A stretch of 64,000 nt of DNA from Stomorhina lunata. Its lineage: Eukaryota > Arthropoda > Insecta > Diptera > Rhiniidae. This document shows, in pieces, positions 53,012 through 63,395 of the stretch (the first letter of the stretch is position 1; each line of letters opens with the position of its first letter). Made by a program: the position numbers and the translations under genes. The stretch spans positions 42,865,080 to 42,929,079 of the forward strand of contig OW121741.1 of NCBI GenBank assembly GCA_933228675.1, read 5' to 3'. A model generated the notes under the pieces. It did not search any database, was not told the DNA's origin, and saw only the letters and a list, made by a program, of their open reading frames with translations.

Positions 53012-53868
53012 TCGGGTTATCCATTTTGCGTTTACAAAAGTGAACGTAAATAAAACACATATAAAATATTTTTTTCATAGTATTTCTTTTTTATTATAAA
53101 GTTTGAACGTTGACATTATGTGAGAAACACTACATCATTTAAATGACCACCACGCGAAAGCATTGCAAGCATTCATTCTTTTGAGGTAATTTTAGACCAC
53201 TTTTTGACACATCTTGGGCGGTATTTCAGCCATAACTTGACAAATGTTGGTTTTTAAGTGCTCAAGGGTTAAAGGTTTATTTGCATAAACACGGTCTTTC
53301 GCGTAGCCCCACAAAAAAGGTCTAATGGTGTCAAATCGCATGATCTTGGTGGCCAGTGATATCGCTACGACGAGAAATTACGCGGCCAGGAAATGTCTCT
53401 TGCAATAAAGCCATATTCGCTGAAGTTGTGTGGCATGTGGCACCGTCTTGTTGCAACCACACAATCTTCATATCATACTATTCAATAATGTCCTGTAAGA
53501 CAGTCCCAATTCCTGAGAACGACGAGGAATCGACACATTCGAGTCTTCGGCAACACTTTCACTTACAGCAGCGATATTTTTAGCGAAACGATAATGCACA
53601 CCCTTACAATATGTGTAACCGCTCCAGTCTCTTCAAATTTCTTCACAGTTTTGCTATTTGCTTGCGTAGTTAGACGATTATAAAACGATTATAAACATAA
53701 ACTCCTTTTGTATTATGTTTTGATAATTTGTATGCGTTGTGTGATACTTAAGCGATCCATTTTCGTCCATATCAGACTTTCAACTGAAAAGAAAAAAATT
53801 GGTTTAACAACAAAACATATGTCTAATTCCAGTCCAATACTTTTAAAACCACGAAATGGATAACCCGA
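53012..53868 (-). mobile_element. internally deleted mariner-like (DD41D-type) element
   Basis: 857 bp between TA dinucleotides (53010-53011, 53869-53870), with inverted ends TCGGGTTATCCATTT. A transposase relic is on the minus strand: RSQELGL and SVAEDSNVSI near 53500-53560 (HTH region), then WLQQDGATCHTTSANMALL and QETFPGRVISRR (53345-53465), C-terminal 'SRGGHLNDVVF' near 53120-53160. The region between HTH and QQDGATCH, including the first catalytic Asp, is deleted. Another subfamily than rosa copies 1-3. Confidence 0.75.
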
Positions 53869-53870
53869 TA

Positions 53871-54415
53871 CATACATGCCTTCAAATCGCTCGTCTACTG
53901 TGGTATTATCTGTAGCTCAGTCCTGTTAAAATTGCTGCGTTGCCAGCCAAAAATTCACACAAATCAGTGACCTTTTGAGGATTTATAGGGCGCTGAGCAT
54001 AATTTTTCGCGTGGCGCATTACCACAACATCTATTTTAATAAAACAATTTTGTTTTGGAGGGTCTACCTATATTTGAGTAAATTTGTCCAAAAACACCGG
54101 AAATATTGCTAATAGATGTACCGTAAATAGATGTATTTTGAAATATATTTTTTTAATTTAGTTCATGAAACCCATTCCTAATCGCCCAGATATATGTACT
54201 TAGTATGTATCGAAAATTTATACTTGACATAAAACCCATATTAAAGATAATTATTGCTTAAAATGTTAACCAAAGGAATCCTCAAAGTTCAGGTAAGTGT
54301 AAATTCCTAGGAATTTTAGAAATGAAAAATTTTGCGGTTTCTGAATATTTTAAGACTTTTAATATTGTCACAAATTTTTAAGTTATCTGCCCCATTGTGC
54401 AAAGTTCACTACTTT
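53871..54415. other. intergenic DNA, nothing recognised
   Basis: No ORF or repeat family recognised. Confidence 0.3.
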
Positions 54416-54797
54416 TAATTCTTCCCCTCGTTTTCTAGATTGTTTCTGTTGTTGTTGTTGTTCTGTTTGTGTCTATAAGCAGAGCAACATGTTTCTCTTA
54501 TGTGCTGTAAAAAGTATAGCAACATTTTTCTCTTGTATCTACATTCTCTCTCTCTCTCTGTTACTGTTGACTTCAGAGAATCTGTTTGTACAACGTATGT
54601 GTGTGTGTGTTCTTTATCGTGTGAGAATGAATTGGAACATGCATGAACTTTCGTAAGCCACATTGTTAGTGTTATCAACGACAGCTGCTCTTTCTTTACG
54701 CCTGCAGAAATTGATAGAAACTCTCTTCTCTACTATACTAGGCCGATGGACTAGTATTGTGGGAACAGTTTTAATTAAGACGCGTATAAGAGAGCAG
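54416..54797 (+). promoter_or_regulatory. candidate promoter region: GAGA tract and TATA box
   Basis: Less AT-rich than the surroundings. It has (TTG)n at 54448-54462, (CT)n at 54545-54560 (GAGA-type site), (GT)n at 54599-54611, and TATAAGAGAGCAG at 54785-54797, a good TATA element. The hAT MITE has inserted directly behind it, duplicating GAGAGCAG. The downstream sequence (55372 on) shows no recognisable CDS, so this could also be an LTR or a promoter relic. Confidence 0.3.
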
Positions 54798-55363
54798 TAG
54801 AGCGGTTTGCCTTCCATACAAAAAAAAAGTTATGTCAGTCACCCCCTAGGATTAAAGATAATGTTAAAACAATTCCAAAAAATATTTTTTTATTTTTTAC
54901 CACGCCTACAAATACCGCCCTTTTACTATTTTGTTCACTGTGTCGCCATTTTAAATCCGATCATAACATTTTATATATCGGTGTTCGCGGCTCTGTAAGG
55001 GCTACATTTCTCTCTTTGATAGTTTTTTACTACCACGTCAATTTATAGTCATAACTTTTAAAAACTAGATTTTTACTCGATTTGATTAGGGTGGGTACGA
55101 CTCGAATTTTAAAAAGTAATGACTAGAAATTGACGAGGTTGTAAAAAACTATCAAAGAGAGAAATGTAGCCCTTACAGAGCCCTGAAAATCGATATATAA
55201 CATGTTATGATCGGATTTAAAATGGCGACACCGTGAACAAAATAGTAAAAGGGCGGTATTTGTAGGCGTGGTAAAAAAATAAAAAAATATTTTTTGGAAT
55301 TGTTTTAACATTATCTTTAATCCTAGGGGGTGACTGACTCAACTTTTTTTTCGAACCACTCTA
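54798..55363. mobile_element. hAT MITE (TAGAG..GGTT ends), copy 1, long foldback
   Basis: 566 bp with exact 8-bp TSD GAGAGCAG (54790-54797, 55364-55371). The ends are TAGAG(C/T)GGTT(T/C)G. The arms (54798-55045 and ~55115-55363) are near-perfect reverse complements of ~240 bp ('cccctaggattaaagataat', 'taccacgcctacaaataccg', 'tctgtaagggctacatttct'). Non-coding. Confidence 0.9.
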
Positions 55364-55371
55364 GAGAGCAG

Positions 55372-56926
55372 TGAGACTAAGAATATTTATAAAGTGTATT
55401 TTAAGTGATTAACTCTAAAGTTATTAAAAGTATTACTTTGTAAAATGTTTTAATTTTGTGTTTGGTTTTTTGCAAAAAGAATTCTTTCTACGTTTTTAAA
55501 TTAAAAACGTAACAATATTAATGTCTTGATGGCTTGACACTATATTTTAAACTAAAATTTGATAATAATGTAAATATCTTATAATTTACTTTATCCCTTT
55601 ACGTCCTTGGAAACTTAACCTTCAAATATATAATTATTTAAGTTCTTCTTCGACATCGCCCTATAAAATTAATAAATTTGTGACCTTAATTATCCTAGAT
55701 TTTCTTCCCCCATTTCCCACCTTAGACGTAAATAGTACTTCCCTTTTCCTTGAAATAATTATGAACAATTTTAGCATCGAGTTAACAAATTTAAATATTG
55801 TCGTTAAAATCAATCTTAACTTCCATGTAATGGCGCCACATTGACACGCCGCCAAAGTTTAATCAGAATCCCACCATTTGTTGATATATTTACAACAACC
55901 AAATGTAAAAATTTACTGACTACAACAAACCACCTACGTTTGAAGGACGATTAGGGAAAAGGGAGCAGTGAACGCAAAGATGGGTAAGCGGGGGAAAAAA
56001 ATAAGTTTGGTATTAGAAGGAACTTAACAAATCATCGACGTCATGGAATTTGTTTTATGCAAACACACTTTGTTTTGTCGTTCAAATAGAAAAAATAGTC
56101 GTTTATTTTTACTGCACAGTGGGACAGAACTATGTTATACTTCTCTGATAACTAAACATTATGCAAAATGTATATAGTAGAGCCATTGAAATTGTGTTTC
56201 GGCCCCATTGTGCTTTCATACAAACTACCCACAGAATATATGAGACTTACGTTGAAAAAGCTGGCAGTAAAACAAATGAATGAAAACCGTTGATATAAAA
56301 ATTCTTAACTGAAGAACCACTGATTTTTTGATTATACATAGAACAAGGAGTGGGCGAATGTTTGATATTAAATCGAGTATGTTTGAAGTTGTCTGTCTGT
56401 TTGCTAAAATACCAACACATCCTTTTTTAAATACTAAGACAAGTGGAAATTAACTGTAAGATTTGTTTTATTTTAGTCTTTTCGAGGGGTGGAATAAAAA
56501 AGTATATGTATATGATCTAGTTTACAAAATTGTTCTATATTTTCATTATTTCGAAGCTGAATTGGCTAAAGGGATGAATATTTTAATTATGTCGTTATTT
56601 TATGGATTCTAATGAAAAGAAAATAAGAAAATGAAAGAAATTTTTTTATTTTCTATAAAACCTTAGAAATTTTAATGGTAATGACATGAGTACTTATACT
56701 TGTATAGTATATCCTTATATGATCATAATGCAATACAACCAATTATTGTGTTTTTCTTTTAAATTGTACTTGTGTTTTAAAAGTTTTATTTGTTTTACAA
56801 ATACTTACATGGGTTTATTTTTAGAAGTTAAATTGAATTAAAGTTAGTCATCTTGTGGAAAATAAACCCATAATATCAGAAATAACAGTAGAATGAACAA
56901 ATATATCAAACATTATTTGAAAATAT
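55372..56926. other. AT-rich region, no recognised gene
   Basis: About 1.5 kb. Short ORFs only (64 codons or fewer). 'ggcgccacattgacacgccg' near 55829 looks briefly like a retroviral primer site but has no LTR context. Confidence 0.3.
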
Positions 56927-56934
56927 AAGTACAA

Positions 56935-57263
56935 TAGAGTGGTTCGAAAAAAAAAGTTGAGCCCCCTAGGATTAAAGATAATGTAAAAATAATTCTAATT
57001 TTTTTTTTTTTATTTTTTACCACCTACAAATACCGCCCTATCAAAGAGGGAAATGTAGCCCTTACAGAGCCGCGAACACCGATATATAAAATGTTATGAT
57101 CGGATTTAAAATGGCGACACAGTGAACAAAATAGTAAAAGGGCGGTATTTGTAGGCGTGGTAAAAAAATAAAAAAATATTTTTTGGAATTGTTTTAACAT
57201 TATCTTTAATCCTAGGGGGTGACTGACATAACTTTTTTTTAGTATGGAAGGCGAACCGTTCTA
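56935..57263. mobile_element. hAT MITE (TAGAG..GGTT ends), copy 2
   Basis: 329 bp with exact 8-bp TSD AAGTACAA (56927-56934, 57264-57271). Same family as 54798-55363, with most of the left arm lost by an internal deletion after 'tacaaataccgccct'. The right arm is complete. Both copies share the outer sequence 'aaaaagttgag..ccccctag'. Confidence 0.9.
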
Positions 57264-57271
57264 AAGTACAA

Positions 57272-57718
57272 TGTAGGGGATGTTGGATACCAACATCGGA
57301 CGGTTCTGATTGGACTTAACTTGGTAAGCCTAGACTTATCTTGGTCTATCCTTCACCTCAACTGTGGTCACTGACCTCCTCGTAGTATCACCTGGGAAAC
57401 CACTTTAACACTCGTTAAAGTAGCAATCCAACATGAGCCGATAGTTCACCCATAAGAACGATAAAAATGGGTTTGGACGTCGGGCTAGTAACCCACTCCT
57501 GGAAAAAAAAAACACTTGCTATAAAAAAGCGAAAATTAAAATAAAAACGGCTACCCTAGTGTTAGAAAAGCACGTCCGAAACTTCGATTGAAAGACCAAG
57601 TAAAGGAAAATCTTTCAAAGCTTGGCCTACGACACTGGAGAATATGCGAACAGGATTCTAAAATATTCTCAGTCTTTGACCTCAACAGGTTGCAAATATA
57701 ATCCATTTAAGTAAGTAA
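57272..57718 (+). repeat. LINE 3'-end-like repeat with TAAG tail
   Basis: From 'gtaggggatgttggatacc' to 'ccatttaagtaagtaaga'. It is the same unit as in CCCAG elements (33345-33795) and, truncated, at 23105-23425. The TAAG-repeat tail and 5' truncation suggest a non-LTR element 3' end. No protein seen. Confidence 0.6.
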
Positions 57719-57729
57719 GACAGTATGTA

Positions 57730-58583
57730 AGGGGAGTCCCAACTAGAACGCAATTTTTAAATTTTAAATAAAACACAGATATTTAAAAAAATCGTGAAAC
57801 TTTATTATATCGTAAAGTAGACAGAATGAGGTTATGTATGAAACAAGATAACATGCAGATGGCCGCCGCGGTTTTGCTGGCACACACGCGATCTTTTAAT
57901 GAAATTTTTAATGACCTTTTTGCATAAATGCTGTGGTATTTCATTAATGCAGCGTCCAATTTCCTCCTTTAAGGCTTGAGTCATCGTCGGCTTATTCGCG
58001 TAAACCAACGACTTCAACAAACCCCACAGAAAAAAATCTAATGGTGTTAAATCGCACGATCTGGGCGCCAATTCTGGTCTCCAAAACGTGAAATAACACG
58101 ACCGGGAAATGATTGATGTAGCAATTGAATTGTTTCTCTGGCTGTATGACATGTGGCGCCGTCTTGGTGAAACCACATGCCCTTCACATTCATTTCTTCA
58201 ATTATAGGCAAGAATAAACTGGTTATCATTGACTGTTTGCGCTTGACCCGCCTCATAAAAAAAGGTCCAATGATTCCTCCAGCCCAAAAACCACACCACA
58301 CAGTGACACGTTGGGGATCCATTTGCTTCTCGTGAATCACTCGAGGATTTTCCTCAACCTAAATGCGGCAATTCTGCCTATTGACGAAGCCATTAAGATG
58401 GAAATGGGCCTCTTCAGCATTTTCATGTTGTCTCTCCAATACCTAATTAACGAACACGATATCTTGTTCCATACATAACCTCATTCTATCTACTTTACGA
58501 TATAATAAAGATTCACGATTTTTCTTTTAAATATCTGTGTTTTATTTAAAATTTAAAAATTGCGTTCTAGTTGGGACACCCTT
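57730..58583 (-). mobile_element. deleted mariner-like element with ~110-bp TIRs
   Basis: 854 bp between TA dinucleotides (57728-57729, 58584-58585). The left 57730-57845 and the right 58468-58583 are reverse complements with few differences ('cccaactagaacgcaatttt', 'ttattatatcgtaaagtaga', 'gaggttatgtatg'). These are far longer than in the rosa copies. The transposase relic lies between the TIRs. Confidence 0.85.
57832..58430 (-). pseudogene. mariner-like transposase, C-terminal half
   Basis: Begins inside the catalytic domain: EEAHFHLNGFVNRQNCRI, stop, VEENPRVIHEKQ, VTVWCGFWAGGIIGPFF, FHQDGATCHTARETIQLL, PGRVISRFGDQNW, then a frameshift and APRSCDLTPLDFFLWGLL, and ends 'NRGGHLHVILFHT'. The N-terminal DNA-binding half is deleted up to the first catalytic motif, where Asp has become Glu (EEAHF). 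DD41D-like spacing as far as the frameshift allows. Non-functional. Confidence 0.8.
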
Positions 58584-58585
58584 TA

Positions 58586-58930
58586 TATCATAATAGTAGA
58601 TCAAAACCACTGGGGTAAAATGTGTATTGATTGCATACGAGTTAACAAGATTTGAGACCTAACAAATTTCAGATGAACTAGAATCTATTCAAATGCCTCT
58701 AGCCACTTACAAGACCAGAATTTGGCAATTAATGTACAATTTTTTACTAGGAGTTCCAGGTTGCCACGTGAAGTTCAAATAGTGGAACTGCCGGAAAGTA
58801 ATTAATGGTACTTTAAATATCAGGAATCATGTTAAAAATTACTCTGCGACCGTCGCCATTGTTCGACCATTAAGAAGCAGAAGTTTTCATGTCAATAAAG
58901 AACATAGGAATCAAATGCAGAATAAAATTT
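58586..58930. other. spacer, possibly LINE-derived
   Basis: Nothing certain. It may be the poorly conserved C-terminal part of the LINE fragment that follows. Confidence 0.25.
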
Positions 58931-59270
58931 AGAGCATCCACTTGACCCTTTCAAATATTTTGCGTTTCGTGGATTAATGAAGAGCACTCCACTAGATGGC
59001 ATGATTGGTCTTTCTAACGCTGTGTACAATTAATGGACAATGCTAGGTTTAAATACCCATTGTTTTTCAATTGTCCTTTTGCAGTCGTTTAGTGCAACTG
59101 TGGCCTTTTTAGCGTGTTTATAATTAGGTAAGTATGATTCAAGGACCTTTAAATTCAGTTCCATGTCCAATAATACCTCTAGGTACTTCATTGTCCTTCA
59201 AGGATATAGGTTCCACTAGTTGGATTGTGCACCTCCTGATGAATAGAACTAATTCATTAGATTTACCACA
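58931..59270 (-). pseudogene. R1/Jockey-like LINE RT C-terminal fragment
   Basis: The minus strand reads EPISLKDNEV, frameshift, KYLEVLLDMELNLKV, HAKKATVALNDCKRTIEKQW, FKPSIVH*LYTALERPIMPSS and GVLF. This is the post-RT region of Jockey/R1-type LINEs ('VKYLGV.LD..L.W', 'KA..A...C.R..GK.WG..P', 'L(Y/W)...V.RP...YG'). Only this part is preserved. Confidence 0.65.
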
Positions 59271-59415
59271 TGATTAAAAGTTACATTCCTTTTCCCTACC
59301 TGTTCCAATACCATCATATTTATTTATGTCAAACTATCCTAATTTGGCTCTAATACGTTCCTAGTCCACTTCCAGACTAGATTGAGATTTAGCTATCGAA
59401 ACTGGATTTTTGTGA
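59271..59415. other. spacer
   Basis: Nothing recognised. Confidence 0.3.
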
Positions 59416-59835
59416 CCGAAATGCCCGATTTTTCTGAAATTTTGACAGTATGTTAAGGTCTGATCGATGAATAAAATAGGCCTGATTTTTTTCAAATCTC
59501 AATTGGCGTGACCCCTCCCATATAAGTCACATATTAAACATTTCAAGTATGGAGGATCAAACCGACCGATTTTTCTTTAATTTCTAGAGTATATAAGTAG
59601 TTACCGGTGGGTAAAATAGGCTACGTGTTTTTTTTTTGTTGAAAATCTCAAATGGGCGTGAGCCTTCCCATTTAAGTCAAATATTAAAAATGACAAATAT
59701 GGATGACCGATTTTTCATAAATTTTGATTGTATGTGTGTGACCGGTGGGTAAAATAGGCTTGGTTTGTTTTTTAATCTCCAGTGGACGTGACCCCTCCCA
59801 TATAGGTCAAATATTGAAAATGACAAATATGGATG
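59416..59835 (+). repeat. three ~140-bp tandem repeats
   Basis: Each unit has '(g/c)accgatttttc', 'gtgggtaaaataggct' or a variant, and 'tgggcgtgacccctcccata' or a variant, followed by 'taagtcaaatattaaaaatg'. Units start at about 59432, 59567 and 59705. The last two are more similar to each other. Confidence 0.75.
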
Positions 59836-60150
59836 ATAAGGTGAAAACGATTTAACCCAAATAATTAAAGTCTTAAATGTGGATATTTTCATACTATAGG
59901 ATAGTTTTTCGCTTTTTGAATTTTTTTGAAAAGTAACCAACGAGGACCTGGGAATTGAAAAATGGGCATAAAATTTTTCTTTAAAATTGCTTATCTTGAG
60001 AACGGCTGGACGAATGAAGACATTTTTTCTTTCTAAATGTTTTTTTTAGTCCAAGTTAGGACATTTCATTAAGAAAAATTTACCATGCTCACTTTTACGA
60101 TTTTGATTTATCTAAAATAGGAAAACGGATGCACGGATATTGGTAATATA
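59836..60150. other. AT-rich spacer
   Basis: Nothing recognised beyond a possible degraded fourth unit of the tandem repeat. Confidence 0.3.
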
Positions 60151-60465
60151 ATTGGTGTTTGATAATAGTTTGACTGACGATTGTTTGAATATTTTTCATG
60201 ATTATTTGATGATTGTTTGACGATTGTTTGACAGTTGTTTGATGATTGATTGACTGATAACTGTTTAAGATTTTTAATGTTTGTTTGATAATTGTTTCAC
60301 GATTAACTGGCGATTTTATGACAGTAGTTTCATGATTTTCTAACGATTGATTGATGGTCGTCTGATAATTGACTGACGACTGTTCAATAATTTTTAATGA
60401 TTGTTTGATAGTTGTTTTACGATTGACGATTGATTATTTGATTGTTTGATAGTTTTTTGGTAATC
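60151..60465 (+). repeat. GATTGTTTGA minisatellite, ~11-bp unit
   Basis: Dozens of degenerate GATTGTTTGA(C/T) units, some longer ('ttttaatgattgtttgat'), over about 300 bp. Confidence 0.85.
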
Positions 60466-60750
60466 TATAAATATAAAAAAAATGTTCGCGTCTGCTTGTC
60501 TGTATGTTGTTTGATATTTATGGGACCATTTGCTTTTGAAAACGTTTAAAGTACACATTAATGAGGAGTACTGTCTTTCACAAAAGACAATTAAATATAC
60601 ATGCAAATACATTAATAAAGGATTTAATTAAAAAATGAATAAAAATATTTCATAATTGTTAATTTTTAAAGAAAGTGTTAAAGACAGTAAAGAAAGTGTT
60701 AAAGTAAGTGTTAAGACAGTAATAAGTTAAAATCTTTAACTACCAACCCG
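60466..60750. other. spacer with short duplications
   Basis: 'aagaaagtgttaaag' is repeated near 60668-60705. 'ttcgcgtctgcttgtctgta' at 60485 recalls the GTCY-type repeats. No gene. Confidence 0.35.
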
Positions 60751-61753
60751 GGCAACGCCAGGTAAAATCAACTACACCATTTTCAATTGTAAATGAGAAA
60801 ATTCCAATTGAAAATGAGAATTTACATTTGAAAATGAGAAAATTCCAATTGAAATTGAGAACTTTCATTTGAAAATGAGAAAATTCGAATTGAAATTGAG
60901 AATTTCTATTCAGAAATGAAAAATTTCCAATTGAAATTGAGAATTTTCATTTGAATTTGAGAAAATTACAATTGAAATTGAGAAATTTCCATTTGTAATT
61001 GAGAAATTTTTATTTGGAATTGAGAATTTTTTATTTGTAATTGAGAAAATTTTAAATAGAAATGAGAAATTTTCACTTGTAATTGAGAAATTTGCATTTG
61101 AAAATGAGTTTTTCATTTGAAATTGAGAAATGTGTAATTGAAAGTGAGAAATTTCCATTTGTAATTGAGAAAATTTTATTTTAAATTGAGTTTTCCATTT
61201 GAAAATGAGAATTTTTGATTTGTAATTGAGAAATTTCCATTTGAAATTGAGAAATTTGTAATTGTAAATGAGAAATTTCTATTTGTAATTGAGAAATTTT
61301 CATTTGAAATTTAAAAAAAATCCAATGAAAATTTCTCAATTACAAATGGAAATTTCTCACTTTCAATTACACATTTCTCAATTTCAAATGAAAAACTCAT
61401 TTTCAAATGCAAATTTCTCAATTACAAGTGAAAATTTCTCATTTCTATTCAAAATTTTCTCAATTACAAATAAAAAATTCTCAATTTCAAATAAAAATTT
61501 CTCAATTACAAATGGAAATTTCTCAATTTCAATTGTAATTTTCTCAAATTCAAATGAAAATTCTCAATTTCAATTGGAAATTTCTCATTTCTAAATAGAA
61601 ATTCTCAATTTCAATTCGAATTTTCTCATTTTCAAATGAAAATTCTCAATTTCAATTGGAATTTTCTCATTTTCAAATGTAAATTCTCATTTTCAATTGG
61701 AATTTTCTCATTTACAATTGAAAATGGTGTAGTTGATTTTACCTGGCGTTGCC
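60751..61753. repeat. ~21-bp minisatellite arranged as a 408-bp-arm inverted repeat
   Basis: A degenerate ~21-bp unit of 'aattgagaaatttccatttg' type. The outer sequence GGCAACGCCAGGTAAAATCA at 60751 recurs reversed at 61734-61753. The arms 60751-61158 and 61346-61753 are near-identical reverse complements, so their translations on opposite strands agree over 82 codons. The ~187-bp spacer is made of the same unit and itself turns orientation near 61312. Confidence 0.9.
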
Positions 61754-62215
61754 TTAATTCTCAATTTCAAATGGAATTTTCTCAATTACAAATGAAAACT
61801 TCTCATTTTCAAATGGAAAACTCAATTTCTAATAAAAATTTCGTAATTACAAATGGAAATTTCTCATTTTCAATTAAACATTTCTCATTTTCAAATGGAA
61901 AACTCAATTTGAAATGAAAATTTCTCATTTTCAATTATACTTTTCTCAATTACAAATTAAAAATTCTCATTTACAAATGAAAAATTCCCATTTTCAATTT
62001 AAAATTTCTCATTTTCAAATGAAATTTCTCAATTTCAATTGGAATTTTCTCAAATTCAAATGGAAATTCTCTATTTCAATTGAAACTTTCTCATTTTCAA
62101 ATAAAAATTCTCAATTTCAATTGGAATTTTCTCATTTTCAAATGTAAATTCTCAATTTCAAATGAAAATTTCTCAATTCAATGTGGAAATTTCTCATTTA
62201 CAATTGAAAATGGTG
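61754..62215 (-). repeat. second block of the ~21-bp minisatellite
   Basis: Continues in the orientation of the right arm and ends with 'ttgaaaatggtgtagta', the phrase that also ends the inverted-repeat block ('gaaaatggtgtagttg', 61722). Two arrays therefore share a common flank, suggesting duplication of a whole block. Confidence 0.85.
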
Positions 62216-62324
62216 TAGTATAATATAAAAATATAAATCAATAAAATTTCCTATGGAAAATGTAAATAGAGTGATCTCTAAAATATTTTAATGCAGGTAC
62301 AATTTTCTGTAAAAAATCTTTACG
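62216..62324. other. spacer
   Basis: AT-rich, nothing recognised. Confidence 0.3.
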
Positions 62325-62339
62325 CTACCAACGTTTTCT

Positions 62340-62656
62340 GGTGAACCGCCGTGGTATAGCAGGTTAGTCATCCGCCTAGCATACCAGAGGCACAAGTTCG
62401 ATCCCTGGCCAGACCACTTGAAAAAATAAATTTTCAAAAAAGCCGGCGGTTCACCTCATAACTCAGCTAGCCACTGGTTATTGAGTATTAGGCTATGAAA
62501 AACTTCTCTAACTAATGCATTTGCCGTTCGGAGCCGGCGTTAAAACGTAGGTCCCTTTCAATGAGTCTAAAAATAGAATCGGATGCAGCTCATTGTCTGA
62601 GAGAAGTACCCCTTGTTCCAATTGGAATGTTGTCGGGGAATTATCTATCTATCTAT
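62340..62656 (+). mobile_element. complete tRNA-derived SINE with 15-bp TSD
   Basis: Flanked by the exact 15-bp repeat CTACCAACGTTTTCT (62325-62339, 62657-62671). The head has an A-box-like TGGTATAGCAGG (62351) and a perfect B box GTTCGATCCC (~62397). A non-tRNA body follows, with 'gagccggcgttaaaacg' and 'gaatcggatgcagctcattg'. It ends with the tail 'ttgtcggggaattatc' and (TATC)n. This is the classic SINE layout. The intact TSD indicates a fairly recent insertion. Fragments of the family lie at 42726-42846, 44515-44612 and (tail only) 2900-2962. Confidence 0.93.
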
Positions 62657-62721
62657 CTACCAACGTTTTCTACTAAAAATATATAAATATATATATAAAT
62701 CTAAAAATTTTAATAGCAAAT

Positions 62722-63395
62722 CTATATCGTCACCTAAAATGCAAAAGGACGTAACTACACTTCTGGGTTTTTACAGGTGAAGCAAAAAACCTAATAACTA
62801 TTTAACAACAAGAAACATTAAATCCAAATTTTGTAATTGGGTGGGTCAACCAGGCATCAGCAAAGAAAATTTTAAAAATGTTTTCTGAAACCAAAAGGGC
62901 TTAACTAAAATATGTACAAATTTTGAGAAAAAGTTTAAAGTCGTAAATTTTGTCAAAAATATAGAGTCGGGTCTAAAATAGTATCAATTGATAATAGTAT
63001 CAATTTATTTGCGAAGCTGAATTTAATATCAAAAGATATGTTTTAAATAATTTAAAATAGGACGCACAGTCGTTTTTAAAGGACTTATTTCAGAAATAAC
63101 CCCGTAACTCTTAAACGGTTTAAGGTATTTGAAAGAAATTTTATATAGTAAGAACAGAGGAGCTTTAGGGTTGATCTGTAGGCAACATAAAGTCGGGAAG
63201 ATAGTGTTAGGCCGAAAAAACAAAGTTGAATACTCGTATTTTCTGAAACCAACTACAATACACATTTTGAGCAAAATTTTGTTTTAGTGAATAAAATCGC
63301 TATTTTTGATCGTATGCATAAAAAAAATTGGGTTGCTGTATCATAATAAATTTTTGTGTTAGTTACGCCCTTTTTCATTTCAGGTGACGATATAG
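62722..63395. mobile_element. candidate TIR element, ~36-bp ends
   Basis: CTATATCGTCACCT(A/G)AAATG...CGTAACTA at 62722-62757 recurs as its reverse complement at 63360-63395 with four or five differences. The interior is AT-rich, with an 81-codon minus-strand ORF without recognisable domain. TSD not resolved. Confidence 0.6.

Noticed and set aside
54416..55510. LTR retrotransposon with TATA box
   Set aside because: No second LTR, no TG...CA ends, no gag/pol, and the TGGCGCC-like site at 55829 is not next to an LTR end.
60910..62147. Repetitive ORFs (e.g. 'FSITNKNFSI...') across the 21-bp minisatellite
   Set aside because: They only translate the repeat, on both strands. No signal of coding selection.
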